Of a stretch of 64,000 bases of DNA, positions 1 through 9,743 are shown one piece after another. Made by a program: the position numbers and the translations under genes. Location of the stretch: the NCBI GenBank assembly GCA_010356995.1, contig ML996703.1:1-64000 (forward strand). Direction: 5' to 3'. Each line of letters starts with the position of its first letter. Position 1 is the first letter of the stretch. A model generated the notes under the pieces. The model did not search any database, had not been told where the DNA came from, and worked only from the letters and a program-made list of their open reading frames with translations. Source of the stretch: Trichodelitschia bisporula (Eukaryota; Ascomycota; Dothideomycetes; Phaeotrichales; Phaeotrichaceae).

Positions 1-694
1 CAGCGATCAGGACTATCTCGCGAGGTTCTTGTGCTTGCAAGTCTGAGAGGGAGTGTCGGCATACCCGATGTCGTGTTACCCGGAAAGGCAGGCTTGGCAC
101 GGCGAACACCGAAGTGTGAACTTGACTGAGTTGCTTTATCGACTAGCAGTGGGAAGTGAGCTGACTATACATCACCAGGAGACGACCCCTGTCTCCTGGC
201 TCCACTCCAGCCACCCCAGGTTGCCGCCACAAATTCAACAAGTAGCGTGGTACGTGTCGCGCCTCCTCGTTTATAGAATTCAGCTAACAGCCAAAGGCAG
301 CTTGGGAGTTATGCGCAATCAAAGTGATGGCAAGGTGTAACTGTCACGGTCTCCGCATAATGCAATGGCTGTAGGCCTTCAAATTGTATCAGTTTCTGCC
401 TTGACTGGGGAATATTCGAACCGTTACGCCTATGCAAAGATTGCAAATTACAGCGGTTACCACCGATACCCTACGTCTTGGAATTTGCCATGTGCTTGAG
501 TGGAGTCATACCCGGGCTGATGGTGCCTCGTAAACAAAGCAGTTGGCGACAGCGCGTGCCCGCGTCCCCTTGACAGTCGTTCTAGCTCAACGCGATATCA
601 CGTGGACATGATGCCACTCGCCCCGCATCTTTCGACATCGATGCTGCTCATCATGTCGTGCGTACGAAGCTGACATCCTTTATCCTTAACCATA
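1..694. other. gene-free left edge of the window
   Basis: No reading frame here resembles a protein family and no RNA gene was recognised. The last part is the probable promoter and leader of the dioxygenase gene that starts at 695. No clear TATA box was seen. Confidence 0.5.
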
Positions 695-1588
695 ATGCTC
701 ATTTCCCTCCTCCTCGCCGGGTTTGCACTCGCCCACGCGCCCGCACTAAATGCCGCCCAGTCCGCGCAGCTAATCCGCACACGCAGCCTCTGCGCCCGCG
801 GCGTTCACTGTCTCCTCGCGCAAGAAACGACCGAGGGGCCGTACTATATCTCGCATCCTCTGATCCGCAGCAACATCACCGGGGACCGCACGGGAATTCC
901 CTTCACGCTCGACATCACGCTTTTAGACGTGGGGTCGTGTGCGCCGGTGGCGGGCGCCTTTGTCGACATTTGGCACGCCGATGCAGAGGGTGAATACTCG
1001 GGCTGGGCGAGCATGGCAGCGCCAGTTGAGACGTGGGGCACGCCAGTTGAGCCGTCGAGATGGCTACGTGGGGTGCAAGTTTCCGACGCCGGTGGCCGCG
1101 TGCACTTTGCGACGGTGTGGCCGGGGTGGTACGCGGGCCGGGCGACGCACATCCACCTCCGCGTCCACAACGGCAATGTGTCGACGGACCACGGAGTCTT
1201 GCTCGGAGGCGGGACGGTCTCGCACACGGGGCAGCTGTTTTTTGCGGACGAGCTGGTGCGGAACGTGTCGAGGACATACGAGCCGTATGCGACGCGGCGG
1301 CGGAGCCTTAAGCCGACGCTGAACGGAGATGATGGCATTTTTGTCCATGAGGGCGGCGCGGAGCAGATTGTCACGGTCCGGCAGCTGGACGGGCGGTTTG
1401 TTGGGAGCGTGACGGTCGGGATCGATCCGCTAGCGGATCATGAGCCGTGGCATCCGCATCCGGAGACTCACCTCAAAGTTGCGGTCATCGGGATTGCGGT
1501 GTGTATGGTTTTGGCTTACATTGTGCGGAAGGTGATGTTGCGGCGTGTGGAGGTTCGGCGCGAGCGGGCTGGTTACGGAACAATTTAG
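695..1588 (+). CDS. secreted, membrane-anchored intradiol ring-cleavage dioxygenase-like protein
   Basis: Single-exon gene of 297 aa. A hydrophobic N-terminus (residues 1-20, MLISLLLAGFALAHAPALNA) looks like a signal peptide. The intradiol dioxygenase fold follows: an early GPYYI motif, then DIWHADAEGEYSG, then WPGWYAGRATHIHLRVH. These hold the two Tyr and two His expected to bind non-haem Fe(III). Known family members cleave catechol-type rings between the two hydroxyls; fungal extracellular members have been linked to lignin-derived aromatics. Near the C-terminus (about 262-280) lies a hydrophobic helix followed by a basic tail (RKVMLRRVEVRRER), which suggests tethering to the membrane with the enzyme outside. 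The start at 695 is chosen because it begins directly with the signal peptide. Substrate is not predictable. Confidence 0.85.
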   Translation: MLISLLLAGFALAHAPALNAAQSAQLIRTRSLCARGVHCLLAQETTEGPYYISHPLIRSNITGDRTGIPFTLDITLLDVGSCAPVAGAFVDIWHADAEGEYSGWASMAAPVETWGTPVEPSRWLRGVQVSDAGGRVHFATVWPGWYAGRATHIHLRVHNGNVSTDHGVLLGGGTVSHTGQLFFADELVRNVSRTYEPYATRRRSLKPTLNGDDGIFVHEGGAEQIVTVRQLDGRFVGSVTVGIDPLADHEPWHPHPETHLKVAVIGIAVCMVLAYIVRKVMLRRVEVRRERAGYGTI

Positions 1589-1698
1589 GTGCTCTCAGGG
1601 CGTTTCGCAAGCATCACGGCATCAATTGAGAACACAACTTCAGTGAATTCCTCCCCCCGCATGCCCGCTACATACTGCCCCCACCGCCTTATGACCCC

Positions 1699-1976
1699 CT
1701 ACATCTGCATCCGGGTAACGCGCTTGAAGAACTTGGCGACTTTGCTCACGCTACGCTTGAGCTTGCCTTCCTTCGGGACCGTAAGGGTCAGCGTAGTCGT
1801 CGAGGTAAGATAAACCCACCAGCCCACTCCGCAGCGCTGGTCGCGTCCTCTGGCTCTGGGGCGCTCGCTCCGGCAGCCGCAACCGCCCCGGTGCTGCTGC
1901 GCACAGAGGCGCTGTCGTCCGGCGCGACAGGCGGCGGGGGACGAGGCGCGCTTGGAGGTGGGCCGCGCCCGCCCTA
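1699..1976 (-). pseudogene. possible small broken gene with a conserved-looking basic C-terminus
   Basis: Read on the minus strand, one frame (about 1976-1795) gives a Pro/Ala/Ser-rich stretch containing VAPDDSASVRSSTG and ending SAAEWAGG. A second frame takes over and gives YLTSTTTLTLTVPKEG followed by a strongly basic end, KRSVSKVAKFFKRVTRMQM, with its stop at 1699. The switch occurs within about 15 nt and I find no GT...AG intron that joins the frames. This fits a one-base indel, either a real lesion or a sequence error. The first segment is preceded by a TAG that could be a splice acceptor, so an upstream exon is possible. Family not recognised; both segments could be chance frames. Confidence 0.3.
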
Positions 1977-2717
1977 GCGGTCGAAGATGCGATGCGACGG
2001 CCTGCATGTGCTGGTAGTTGTTCTCTCGTCTAAGCGGAACCAAAGTGGGTTCACTATCGTCAGCCATGCTGAATATGGTGTAGCGACGACCTTCGGAAAT
2101 CGAGTCCTAGGCGTTCGACGAATACGGAGAACTCGGATTTCATGCTCATGCCGGCAGTGCCCCTGGGGCATGCACGAATTGTGTTGCAGCCGGAGTTGGG
2201 TAATGGATAACGACAGAGAGTGCCGGTACATGAAAAAGAGAGCGAAGGCAGTGGAGGATGGGGGAGTGGACAGCGGTGATGGAGGTAGAGGAAGACGGAG
2301 AAGTGGAGTAGAGGGTCATCACCGAAAGATGTGAATTGCCGACAAAAAGCTGTCATTATTCACGGACCACGGTCGTCCCGTGGCCATCGAATGGTGTATC
2401 GTTCGCAGACAATCATCAAGGGCCACCAGGGAAATGTTGTGGCCGCTCCCGGTCCGCAAAGAAGTCCGGATACTACAACCACGATTGTTCCGCGTCGCTC
2501 TGCACCGTTATTTCTTGGTCATCACTGTCTTTAGAATTGCCATCCAATAGCGTGGCCAAAGAGCTGAGAGGAGCCATGGCCAAAGAAGCGCAAGAAACAT
2601 GGGAGTAGACAGCAAACATTGGAACAGCTCAACACCACACAAGGCCGCCATGTCACGTATCAACAACTTGCACCAGCACATCGAGTTCAACTTTTTGTAC
2701 AGACACCGCTATGCAAA
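1977..2717. other. intergenic, nothing recognised
   Basis: Only short overlapping frames without family character. It may hold an upstream exon of the possible broken gene on its left and the 3' end of the MGR2 transcript on its right. Confidence 0.4.
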
Positions 2718-3227
2718 TTACTCCTTGACCACCCGCCGCAGATGCGGGTACCGGAACTCGGCTGGCACGATGACAGGCCGCGCGCGGGCGCGGGCAAAGG
2801 CGGCCATGGCCGAGGCCTCGGTCTCGGTGCGGATGGTGGTGCCAATGGACATGAAGAAACTGACCGTCAGCGATGCTACTTTAGATAGAAGCAAGCATAC
2901 CCGAACGTTGCGGCCGAGCCGAGCATGTACTGCCCCAGTGTGCGCATCATGCCGTTGGGGCCTGGTCCGAAACGGATAATGTTGGTTGCGCCTACGTCGT
3001 CAGCATCGCCCGAGTGCTCTCAAGAGCCGTACCGAATATGAAACCAATGATAAGACCAACAGCTGCGTAGGTCAGTAACGCTCCCACTCGCAGGGGGGTC
3101 ACATACAGCCGCCCATCATGGCGCCCATCTTGACTGCCAGAGTTAGCTCGGCTCAGCGCGGGGCAGGGGACGTACGCTTGTCCAGCGTTGACGGGCCAGT
3201 CATGCCGTGGCCGGCCGGAACAGGCAT
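2718..3227 (-). CDS. MGR2: Mgr2/ROMO1-family subunit of the TIM23 inner-membrane translocase
   Basis: Five exons (3227-3176, 3133-3107, 3062-3033, 2991-2901, 2859-2718) encode 113 aa. The introns are only 41-44 nt, so no exon stands out as an open frame. The spliced protein carries the family core: KMGAMMGGSVGLIIGFIFG, then GPGPNGMMRTLGQYMLGSAA, then TFGFFMSIGTTIR, giving two short glycine-rich membrane helices. In yeast, Mgr2 couples Tim21 to the TIM23 channel and controls lateral release of preproteins. The donors read GTACGT, GTATGT, GTACGG and GTATGC, each matched to a YAG acceptor, and total exon length is 342 nt. The C-terminal 40 residues are longer and more Ala/Arg-rich than I expect for the yeast protein. 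Confidence 0.85.
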
Positions 3228-3338
3228 TTTGACGTAAACCAGGCGGGAGGTGAGGGTAGGAAAGGGTGTGGAAAAAGTGTGGTGCGATTGACGCTTCACG
3301 ACGTGCGGAGGAAAGAGGTGATCGCGGGCCTTGGCAGT

Positions 3339-3361
3339 GATTTGTGCCTCAGGCACAAATC
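3339..3361. repeat. perfect inverted repeat (10-bp arms, 3-nt loop)
   Basis: GATTTGTGCC and its exact reverse complement GGCACAAATC are separated by TCA. It lies 112-134 nt upstream of the MGR2 start codon, in the promoter or 5' leader. It could be a dimeric operator or a hairpin in RNA. Confidence 0.7.
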
Positions 3362-3623
3362 GACCGGGCACGACCGATATTTGGCGAGCATCGTGGGCGC
3401 ATTATTGCTTCATTCGGCCAGCATGTTGGAGCATTCGCAGATGATATTGAGAGCTAGATCCAGCGAGGCTCGGGCTGTTGAGGTTACAGTTCATACCGAA
3501 GTTCAGGTCACAGTACAGGTCGCAGTTTATCAAGAATTGCGTCCAATTCGGCATCGTCAGCGTGAATGCATTTACCAAAGTACGCTCCCCGCATTCTGTC
3601 CGGCCCGGAGTCGCAAGGGCCTA

Positions 3624-3710
3624 TCCCAGCAGCCCTCCAGCAGCCCTCCAGCAGCACCTCCAGCGGCAGCACCGGCACCAGCACCAGCACCAGCACCAGC
3701 ACCAGCAGAA
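3624..3710. repeat. CAG/CCAGCA low-complexity repeat
   Basis: Degenerate CAGCCCTC units pass into near-perfect CACCAG units. The translations are Gln/His-rich or Pro/Ala-rich in different frames and no flanking gene structure supports coding. Confidence 0.7.
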
Positions 3711-4399
3711 GCTGCATCAGCAAGCCGGTGCAGGCCGACAGCCGAGTACCCGTACCTGCAGTCCTCACCAGTGCCCCAATGCAGACATCTCGACCTGCCA
3801 AGATTTCGTCGCTAAACTTTTTTTAGCAGGCGCTGTGCCTGCGAAAGTGTGATGTGCCGCACTCTACCAATAGCCGGCAGCGGGAGCGCCATCCCATTCG
3901 AGCTCGCGTGCGGCGTTGTCGAGTTCGACTGTCGGCCGCAAGAGAGTGCACTGAGTGTGAGTTGCCGGGATGTCGTTTGAAATCTACATACGGATGTAGA
4001 CTCCTCCGTCTCGGGTCGAAGTCGACAATCCCAAAGCAAAAACGGCACTGTAGACCGAGCGGGGCAGCTCTGACGCTGCAGCGCAGAAGCCGCTAGACGC
4101 GCCTCCACTTCGCCCTTCTTTGCCTGCTTGCCCGCTCGCCCCAGCTGGGCGGGAGTGCGGTACTAAACGAGCGGGGTCCCCTTGCTTTTTTGCATTCGTC
4201 TCTTCTTGGTCAACGTCAACGACAACGACATCACCAAACACCAACACCAACAAACTACCAACAAACACCACATCTGATGAATGGTCCTCAACGGCCACAC
4301 GCCGCTTGACGGCAGCCGATAAGCGAGCGGCTAATCACGGCGCTCGGACCACCGTCCCGAGCGAGCGTGTGCAGGCCTCAGGCCTCAACTTGGTCAACT

Positions 4400-4760
4400 C
4401 AACCAATCAGCAGGCTCATCACCTCTCCTCCTTTCTCCTCGTTCTCCTCTCTCCTCTCTCCTCTCTGTTCTCTCTGTTCTCTCTGTTCCCCCTTCTCTTC
4501 TCCCCCCCCCAAAGTCTCTCTCATCATCGACGCCCTCCTCTCGCCCTGTGCCGCGCTGAGTCGCTTCCGCCCCTTCTGTTTGGTGGAGTTGCAGGTACGT
4601 ACCGCCTTCCTTTCCAAGCCCCCCTCCCCAAACCTCCCTCCTTCCTTCCCCCCAACCAGTCGCACGTCGCCGCGCGCTTCTTCCCCCTCCACCTTCGTCC
4701 GCCCTTCCACCTCCACCATCCACCCACCCCCAGAACCTCCAAACACCTTCCCGTGCACAA
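4400..4760 (+). promoter_or_regulatory. C/T-rich tract, probable promoter/leader of the FHA gene
   Basis: Nearly pure pyrimidine on the plus strand, with repeated CTCTCTCC and CTCTGTT units and a C9 run near 4502. Long C/T stretches ahead of start codons are common in filamentous fungal promoters. The start codon is at 5321, so a 5'UTR intron or a long leader is likely; neither can be placed from sequence alone. Confidence 0.4.
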
Positions 4761-5320
4761 CCCCCTTCCATCACCACCAAAACAACAACCTCACACGCTA
4801 TTGTCGTTCATCGCTTCCCTGCATCGCGCGCATAGTTCGGCTTGTTTTTTTCCCATCGCTCTGTCGCTCTTCAGCACCTGCATCGCCTACGTTGCGCCTT
4901 CACGCTTCTCGCCACAACTCCGAAACTGCGCCCGGCTGACAACCTCCAAAGCAACGACCACCACCCCCATTCCCATACGACCACCAGCCACCGAACCTCC
5001 CTTGTGCTGATGAAAGAGCCGTCGCCGCGGTCACTGTTGTTGCCGTTGTTGTTGCCGCTGTCGCTCCCCTAGGCGTTCGCAGTTGCCTATTGACGACCAC
5101 TGTTGGCAGCAAGCCCCGTTGGCAGCAAACCCCGTCAAAACAATTGTAGGTCCGTGGACAAAGCCGCTCTCGTACATAGCGACGGGCATCTCGCCCTTGC
5201 GAACGGCATATCGCCCTTGCGACGGCGCATTATCGCTGAGCGCTCGGTGTCATCAACGAAAATACGTCAGGCACATCTGCTCCAGGCCCAATCTGTCCAT
5301 CATCACATCCTCTCACATCC

Positions 5321-7242
5321 ATGACGGCCGTCGCTCCCCCGCCCAACTTTCAGGCCATCTCGCGGACATGGAACGCTAACGCTCCCACTGGCCTCCCTAT
5401 GAGCGCCGAGGACATGTCCAGGCTGTTCATGCCCCGCAAAAGCGCCCAGCGGTCCAACTCATCGTCGTCATTGTCTTCCATCGCGTCCACGGCGTCCGCT
5501 GCCTCAACCCCGTCGGCTGCCAACGGCGACTGGCGAGGCAAGAAGAAGTGGCCCGTCAAAGCCGACACTCCCACAACCCGTCCCGCCGCGCCCGCCATCA
5601 GCGCGCCCATCATGTCGCCAAACCCGACTCAGAACGGCCTCGGGCGCACAGCGACGCCGGTCGAAAACACCCCCGTTCTCTACCTCACCCCAATGAACGG
5701 CACGTTCGAGCGCAAAACAATCAACGTCCCTTTTTACCCCGATGTGCTGCGCATCGGCCGCCAAACTAATAATAAGACCGTCCCGACGGCGATGAACGGC
5801 TACTTCGACTCCAAGGTGCTCTCTCGCCAGCACGCCGAGATCTGGGCGACGCACGATGGCAAGATCTTCATCCGCGACGTCAAGTCTTCGAACGGTACTT
5901 TTGTCAATGGCGCACGCCTGTCGCCAGAGAACAAGGACTCGGACCCGCACGAGCTGCGCGAACACGACATGCTCGAGCTTGGCATCGATATTGTTAGCGA
6001 AGATCAAAAAACGGTCGTGCATCACAAGGTTGCAGCGCGCGTCGAACACGCGGGATACGCTGGGGTCAACAACGGCGTTCTCGATCTCAACTTCAGCGAC
6101 CTCAACCCCTCGCTCCCGAACGCCGTCGGACAGAACCTCGGGATGCGGCGCAGCAACAGCCAAACGTCACTTGCTAGCAGCCGCATAAGCACCACGAGTG
6201 CCCAATTCAGCGCACCGCGTCAGCAGCCACACTTCTGGCTAACGCCCATCAACATGGACCAGATCGTAAAGAAGCTCAACGTACGTTATTTTTACCTTTG
6301 ACTATTCCAGCCCTAATGTCGTAGGTGGAGTTGAAAGCCGCCAAGCAGCAGCAGCACGACCTACAGCGTGCGGAAAAGTACATTGACTCCATCCTCTCGC
6401 CGGATAAGGAGCAAAAGGAAAAGTCAAAACCCAAGGCTCGCTTCTCTGATCCGCCAGCGCCGCCACCGCAGGCCCCGCTTCCGGAGAAGCCAGATGCGCG
6501 TTTCGCGCTGCAGCCATTGCTTCGCCGTGAGGAGACCGAGCGCCCCAAATCGAATTCCCCCACGTCGCCTCGCGTCGACCTCGGCACCGCCGGGCAGATC
6601 AACAGCCTACGGGAGGCACTCGATGCTGCGAAAAAGGACTTTGAGGCACAGAATGCGCGTCTGCGCGAGGCCGAGGACCGGCTCGCTCAAGAGCAGGCGA
6701 AGCGAGTTCAGGCTGAACAGCGCGCCCAGCGCCTCGAAGAGAAGGAGCCCGAGATTACGCCCCAGACACTTCAGAAGCGCCTCGACGCGCTGCTTGCCGA
6801 GCTGGGCCAGGTGCAGGCCGTGGCCGAGCGCTGGCGGCGCGAGAAGGAAGAGGCCGAGCGCGAGCGCGACGAGGAGCGCAAGGAGCGCCAGTCCCTCGCC
6901 GAGATGATTCAGCGCATCCGCGCGGAGGAGGCGGACCGTGTGGGGCGTGTGGAGCGCAAAAAGGAGGAGCGCGAACGCAAAGTGTCGCAGTCTCCAAAGC
7001 CGAACCGCAAGTCCAAGGTTGAAAAGGAAAACCGCGAGAATGGCACGCCTACGTTCACGGAAGTGAACGGGCACGCAGTGGCCCCGCATACTGACATGGA
7101 CACGGGTACATCGAGTGCGCTCGTCGCAGGCCGCACACCCACAATCCATCACGCCGCGCCGTACCTATCGGCGGTGAGCGTGGTGCTGATTGGCGTTGCG
7201 GTCATGGCTCTTGTCAATAAGATGCAGCGTGGTGAACGCTGA
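5321..7242 (+). CDS. FHA-domain, coiled-coil, tail-anchored protein (SLMAP/Far10/Vps64-like STRIPAK subunit)
   Basis: Two exons (5321-6280, 6325-7242; 44-nt intron GTACGT...TCGTAG) encode 625 aa. A Ser/Ala-rich N-terminus is followed by an FHA domain at about residues 135-230 with the usual phosphothreonine-binding landmarks: IGRQ, LSRQHAEI and SSNGTFVNG. After a linker comes a long charged coiled coil (about 420-560), then a single hydrophobic helix right at the C-terminus (YLSAVSVVLIGVAVMAL, followed by NKMQRGER). FHA plus coiled coil plus tail anchor is the architecture of SLMAP, yeast Far10/Vps64 and Sordaria PRO45, which dock STRIPAK phosphatase complexes on ER and nuclear membranes. Role in cell fusion, development or mating-signal control is inferred from those relatives. 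Confidence 0.85.
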
Positions 7243-7850
7243 GCAGCGGTGGTCCGGGGTGCGGCACTTGTCAGCTACGGGCGATCCGACGCCTGGGCTG
7301 GCTGCAGGTTGTGCTCCAGCGGAAACGGAGAGACGATGCGGTCCAGGGCAGAGGCAAGTGGCGGTTCAAGCTTGAGCTCCGCACGCTGCAGAGCGCGCGC
7401 GGTCCAAATTCGACCGCAGCCGTCAAGCAGCCTACGACCAGCTCATGCGTCCAGCCATGTCCAGCTCATACGACATCTCCAGCTCGTCCAGATCGCCATC
7501 CCAGCGACGAGCTACGCTCACATCAACGCATCATGACACGAATGATGCAGGCACCGACTCATGTTTTTGGTTGACCCTGATACCCTTGCGGCATTGCTTT
7601 GTATTTGCGTACGGTTGGGCATCGACGGCGTTTTTTTCTCTTCCTCCCGCACTAGAAGCAACGACGGGTTCCTTTAACTTGGGCATGGTCATTTGCGTTT
7701 GAGATATCCACCGTTCCCGCCGCTCGTTGAACTGGGGGGCTTGGGGGCTGGAGCTTGGGGGCTGGACAGTACCTACAAGCAGTTCCATAATGTCATCGGT
7801 CGGTCTTTACGTTTCTTGTAGAATAGCTTTGGCATAGGGATGAGAATTCA
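7243..7850. other. 3' regions between convergent genes
   Basis: Lies between the FHA gene and LIP2, which converge. Only short frames. There is a repeated TTGGGGGCTGGA-like element near 7735-7765. No gene or RNA recognised. Confidence 0.5.
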
Positions 7851-8561
7851 TTAGCCAGCGGCGTTGCCGAGTGATTCTTCATCCACCGTGACCACACCAT
7901 CCACGCCGCTCAGGCGCTGCGCCATTTCCTCCACGAACGCACACCCTGCGTCCTCGACGCTCACGCCTGTAGCCCCCTCGGCCTCCAAACTCGTCATCTG
8001 CTTATCCGCCAGCCCACAGGCAACAATACGATTGAACCACCACAGATCGGTGCTCACATTCAGCGCCACGCCATGGCTGCTCACGTTCCGCCTAAGATGC
8101 ACGCCTACACTCGCGATCTTGCGCTCCGCCGTCACCCACACGCCCGTGTGCTCCGTCGTCTGTGCTGGCACGCCGTAGCGAGCGCACACGGCTATCAGAC
8201 TTTTTTCCAAAAGGCAGATGTAGCTCCGCGCGCTCAGGCCGTGGGCACGTAGGTCTAGGATAGGGTACGCGACGAGTTGGCCTGGGCCGTGGAAGGTTGT
8301 AAGGCCGCCGCGGGGTGAGGGGTGGACTTCGGCTCGCCCGTCGGTAAAGAGGAGCGATGCTTCAGCGGGGGAGAGCGCTGTGGTGCGTCGGCCGGTTGTA
8401 TAAACGGGATTGAATTCGGCGGTCAGAATTGTGGGCGGGGGAGGTTTGTGGGGCGTGGAGGTCGATTTTGAGGTTAGGATGGCTCGGGCGAGGGTTTCTT
8501 GCAGGTAGGAGGAGTGGAGGTAGGGAGTTAGGCCGCGGAGGGGGAGGTGGTGGAGGTGCAT
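7851..8561 (-). CDS. LIP2: lipoyl(octanoyl) transferase, mitochondrial (LipB family)
   Basis: From the ATG at 8561 the protein has 236 aa. It shows the LipB signature RGGLTTFHGPGQLVAYPI, the substrate-site lysine context ERKIASVGVHLR with SSHGVALNV, and the C-terminal ACGL that carries the acyl-accepting Cys of this family. The enzyme moves octanoyl from acyl carrier protein to lipoyl domains of pyruvate and 2-oxoglutarate dehydrogenases and glycine cleavage protein, in mitochondria. The frame stays open far upstream to 8945, but that part overlaps the divergent POP7 gene, so the internal Met (MHLHHLPLRGL) is preferred. It leaves a short targeting sequence. A 5' exon cannot be excluded. The gap to POP7 is about 200 bp, so the promoter is probably shared. 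Confidence 0.85.
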   Translation of the reverse strand: MHLHHLPLRGLTPYLHSSYLQETLARAILTSKSTSTPHKPPPPTILTAEFNPVYTTGRRTTALSPAEASLLFTDGRAEVHPSPRGGLTTFHGPGQLVAYPILDLRAHGLSARSYICLLEKSLIAVCARYGVPAQTTEHTGVWVTAERKIASVGVHLRRNVSSHGVALNVSTDLWWFNRIVACGLADKQMTSLEAEGATGVSVEDAGCAFVEEMAQRLSGVDGVVTVDEESLGNAAG

Positions 8562-8760
8562 TTGGGGTGGTGCTGTGGTGGTGATGGTGGAGGGCTTGTT
8601 GTGGCGGCGGGAGTTTGAGTTTGGTGGGGAACGCGATCTGTGGCGTGCGACGTCGACGACGACAACAGCTGCAGCCACCCACTTTGAGCCCGCGATACCA
8701 AATACCTTCCGCAGCTCAACACCCAATTCTATCAACGTATCTCGGCTCGACAACTCACCC

Positions 8761-9363
8761 ATGGCGCCTACTCCCGCATCTTCGCGCTCCAAAAACCCCC
8801 CGCCCAGCAAGCTCTCCAAACTCCCACAAAGTCCGTCCATCCCCCCGCTCCACCTCACAGCTAACCTCCCAGACGCCAAAATCACCAAAACGCCTCTCGC
8901 ACGCCGCCCCATCCCCTCGCCGCTCGCCGGTCCCTCCTCCCCCAAAATAGTCTACGTCTCGGGGCGCACGCCCTTCATGAGCGCCGTGAAGCGTATCCGG
9001 TCCCTCCTCCACTCCGCCGAAGCCCGCAGAACGCAGTCCTTGCGGGCCAACCCCCCTTCGGGATGCACGGGGGATAAAATACTGGACCGCGCGCTAAGCG
9101 AGCTGGATACGCCGACGCGGCGGGAAGAGGTGCGTGTTGCGGGGGGTGGACGGAGCGTGGAGAAGGTTCTTGCCTTAGCGAGGTTTTTTGAGGAGAGGAG
9201 TGGGGAGGAGAGGGTTGTGGTGAGGTTGAAGACGGGGACGGTAGGGACGATCGACTGGATTGAGTACGAAGGGGATGGGGATGGGGCGGGGGAGGAGGTG
9301 GAGAGGGAAGAGTCGAGGTTGAGGGGGGTTAGTGTGCTTGAGGCAGTTATTGCGCTCAAGTAG
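8761..9363 (+). CDS. POP7: RNase P/MRP protein subunit Pop7 (Rpp20, Alba-like)
   Basis: Single exon, 200 aa from the ATG at 8761; an upstream in-frame ATG at 8575 overlaps LIP2 and is less likely. The N-terminal 60 residues are Ser/Pro-rich. The Alba-type domain follows: IVYVSGRTPFMSAVKRIRSLL, CTGDKILDRAL, then VAGGGRSVEKVLALARFFEE, VVVRLKTGTVGTIDWIE. In yeast, Pop7 pairs with Pop6 to bind the P3 arm of the RNase P and RNase MRP RNAs in tRNA and rRNA maturation. Divergent from LIP2. Confidence 0.75.
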   Translation: MAPTPASSRSKNPPPSKLSKLPQSPSIPPLHLTANLPDAKITKTPLARRPIPSPLAGPSSPKIVYVSGRTPFMSAVKRIRSLLHSAEARRTQSLRANPPSGCTGDKILDRALSELDTPTRREEVRVAGGGRSVEKVLALARFFEERSGEERVVVRLKTGTVGTIDWIEYEGDGDGAGEEVEREESRLRGVSVLEAVIALK

Positions 9364-9634
9364 GGATGAGTGAGGGAGGAATGGATCGTATCAACATCAA
9401 CGAGCACCAGTACGAAAAGCGTAGGTCATCCCAGTGGTAACGGCTAATCTAACTCGCACAGCCACATCTCACCGTCGCGGCCGTTTTGGCACCGCGGGCA
9501 TCCTGGGCATATCACGGCAAATATGTCCGAGCACCTTAAAAGTTTGCTCACACTCAAACAGTGCTGAAGCAGTGTCATTAGGCATAAAAACACTACGCAT
9601 TAATTTTCCCTTCCGGTTCGTCCCGCTAGCAATT

Positions 9635-9675
9635 GGTATCGCAAATGGTATCATAATGGTATCCGCACAGGTATC
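9635..9675. repeat. four phased GGTATC elements
   Basis: GGTATC begins at 9635, 9647, 9658 and 9670, a spacing of 11-12 bp, in a locally AT-richer patch. It lies just beyond the stop codon of the minus-strand MARVEL gene, between that gene and POP7. Confidence 0.6.
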
Positions 9676-9743
9676 AATCTCATCAGAGTCATCGCAAACC
9701 GTGATGATAGCGACCGTAGACAAACTCCGTTCCCAAAGAGAAA

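Larger units (their letters stand above)
3228..5320. other. upstream region shared by MGR2 and the FHA gene; hairpin, CAG-type repeat and pyrimidine tract
   Basis: No convincing gene. Contents from left to right: a perfect hairpin (3339-3361), a CAGCAC/CCAGCA low-complexity repeat (3624-3710), and an extended C/T-rich stretch (about 4400-4760) that probably belongs to the promoter and long leader of the FHA gene at 5321. A long open frame at 4120-5010 translates to low-complexity Ser/Pro/Leu/His and is judged non-coding. Confidence 0.5.

Noticed and set aside
405-425. tRNA-like GGTTCGAAT box on the minus strand
   Set aside because: No matching A box, acceptor stem or anticodon arm could be built around it.
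4120-5010. 296-codon open frame upstream of the FHA gene
   Set aside because: Translation is low-complexity Ser/Pro/Leu/His from a pyrimidine tract, with no domain; better explained as promoter and leader.
5504-6163. 219-codon minus-strand frame inside the FHA gene
   Set aside because: Antisense shadow of the FHA domain exon.
8575-8760. N-terminal extension of POP7 and of LIP2 across each other's 5' ends
   Set aside because: The two extensions overlap antisense in the shared promoter; the internal starts give compact proteins with normal domain positions.
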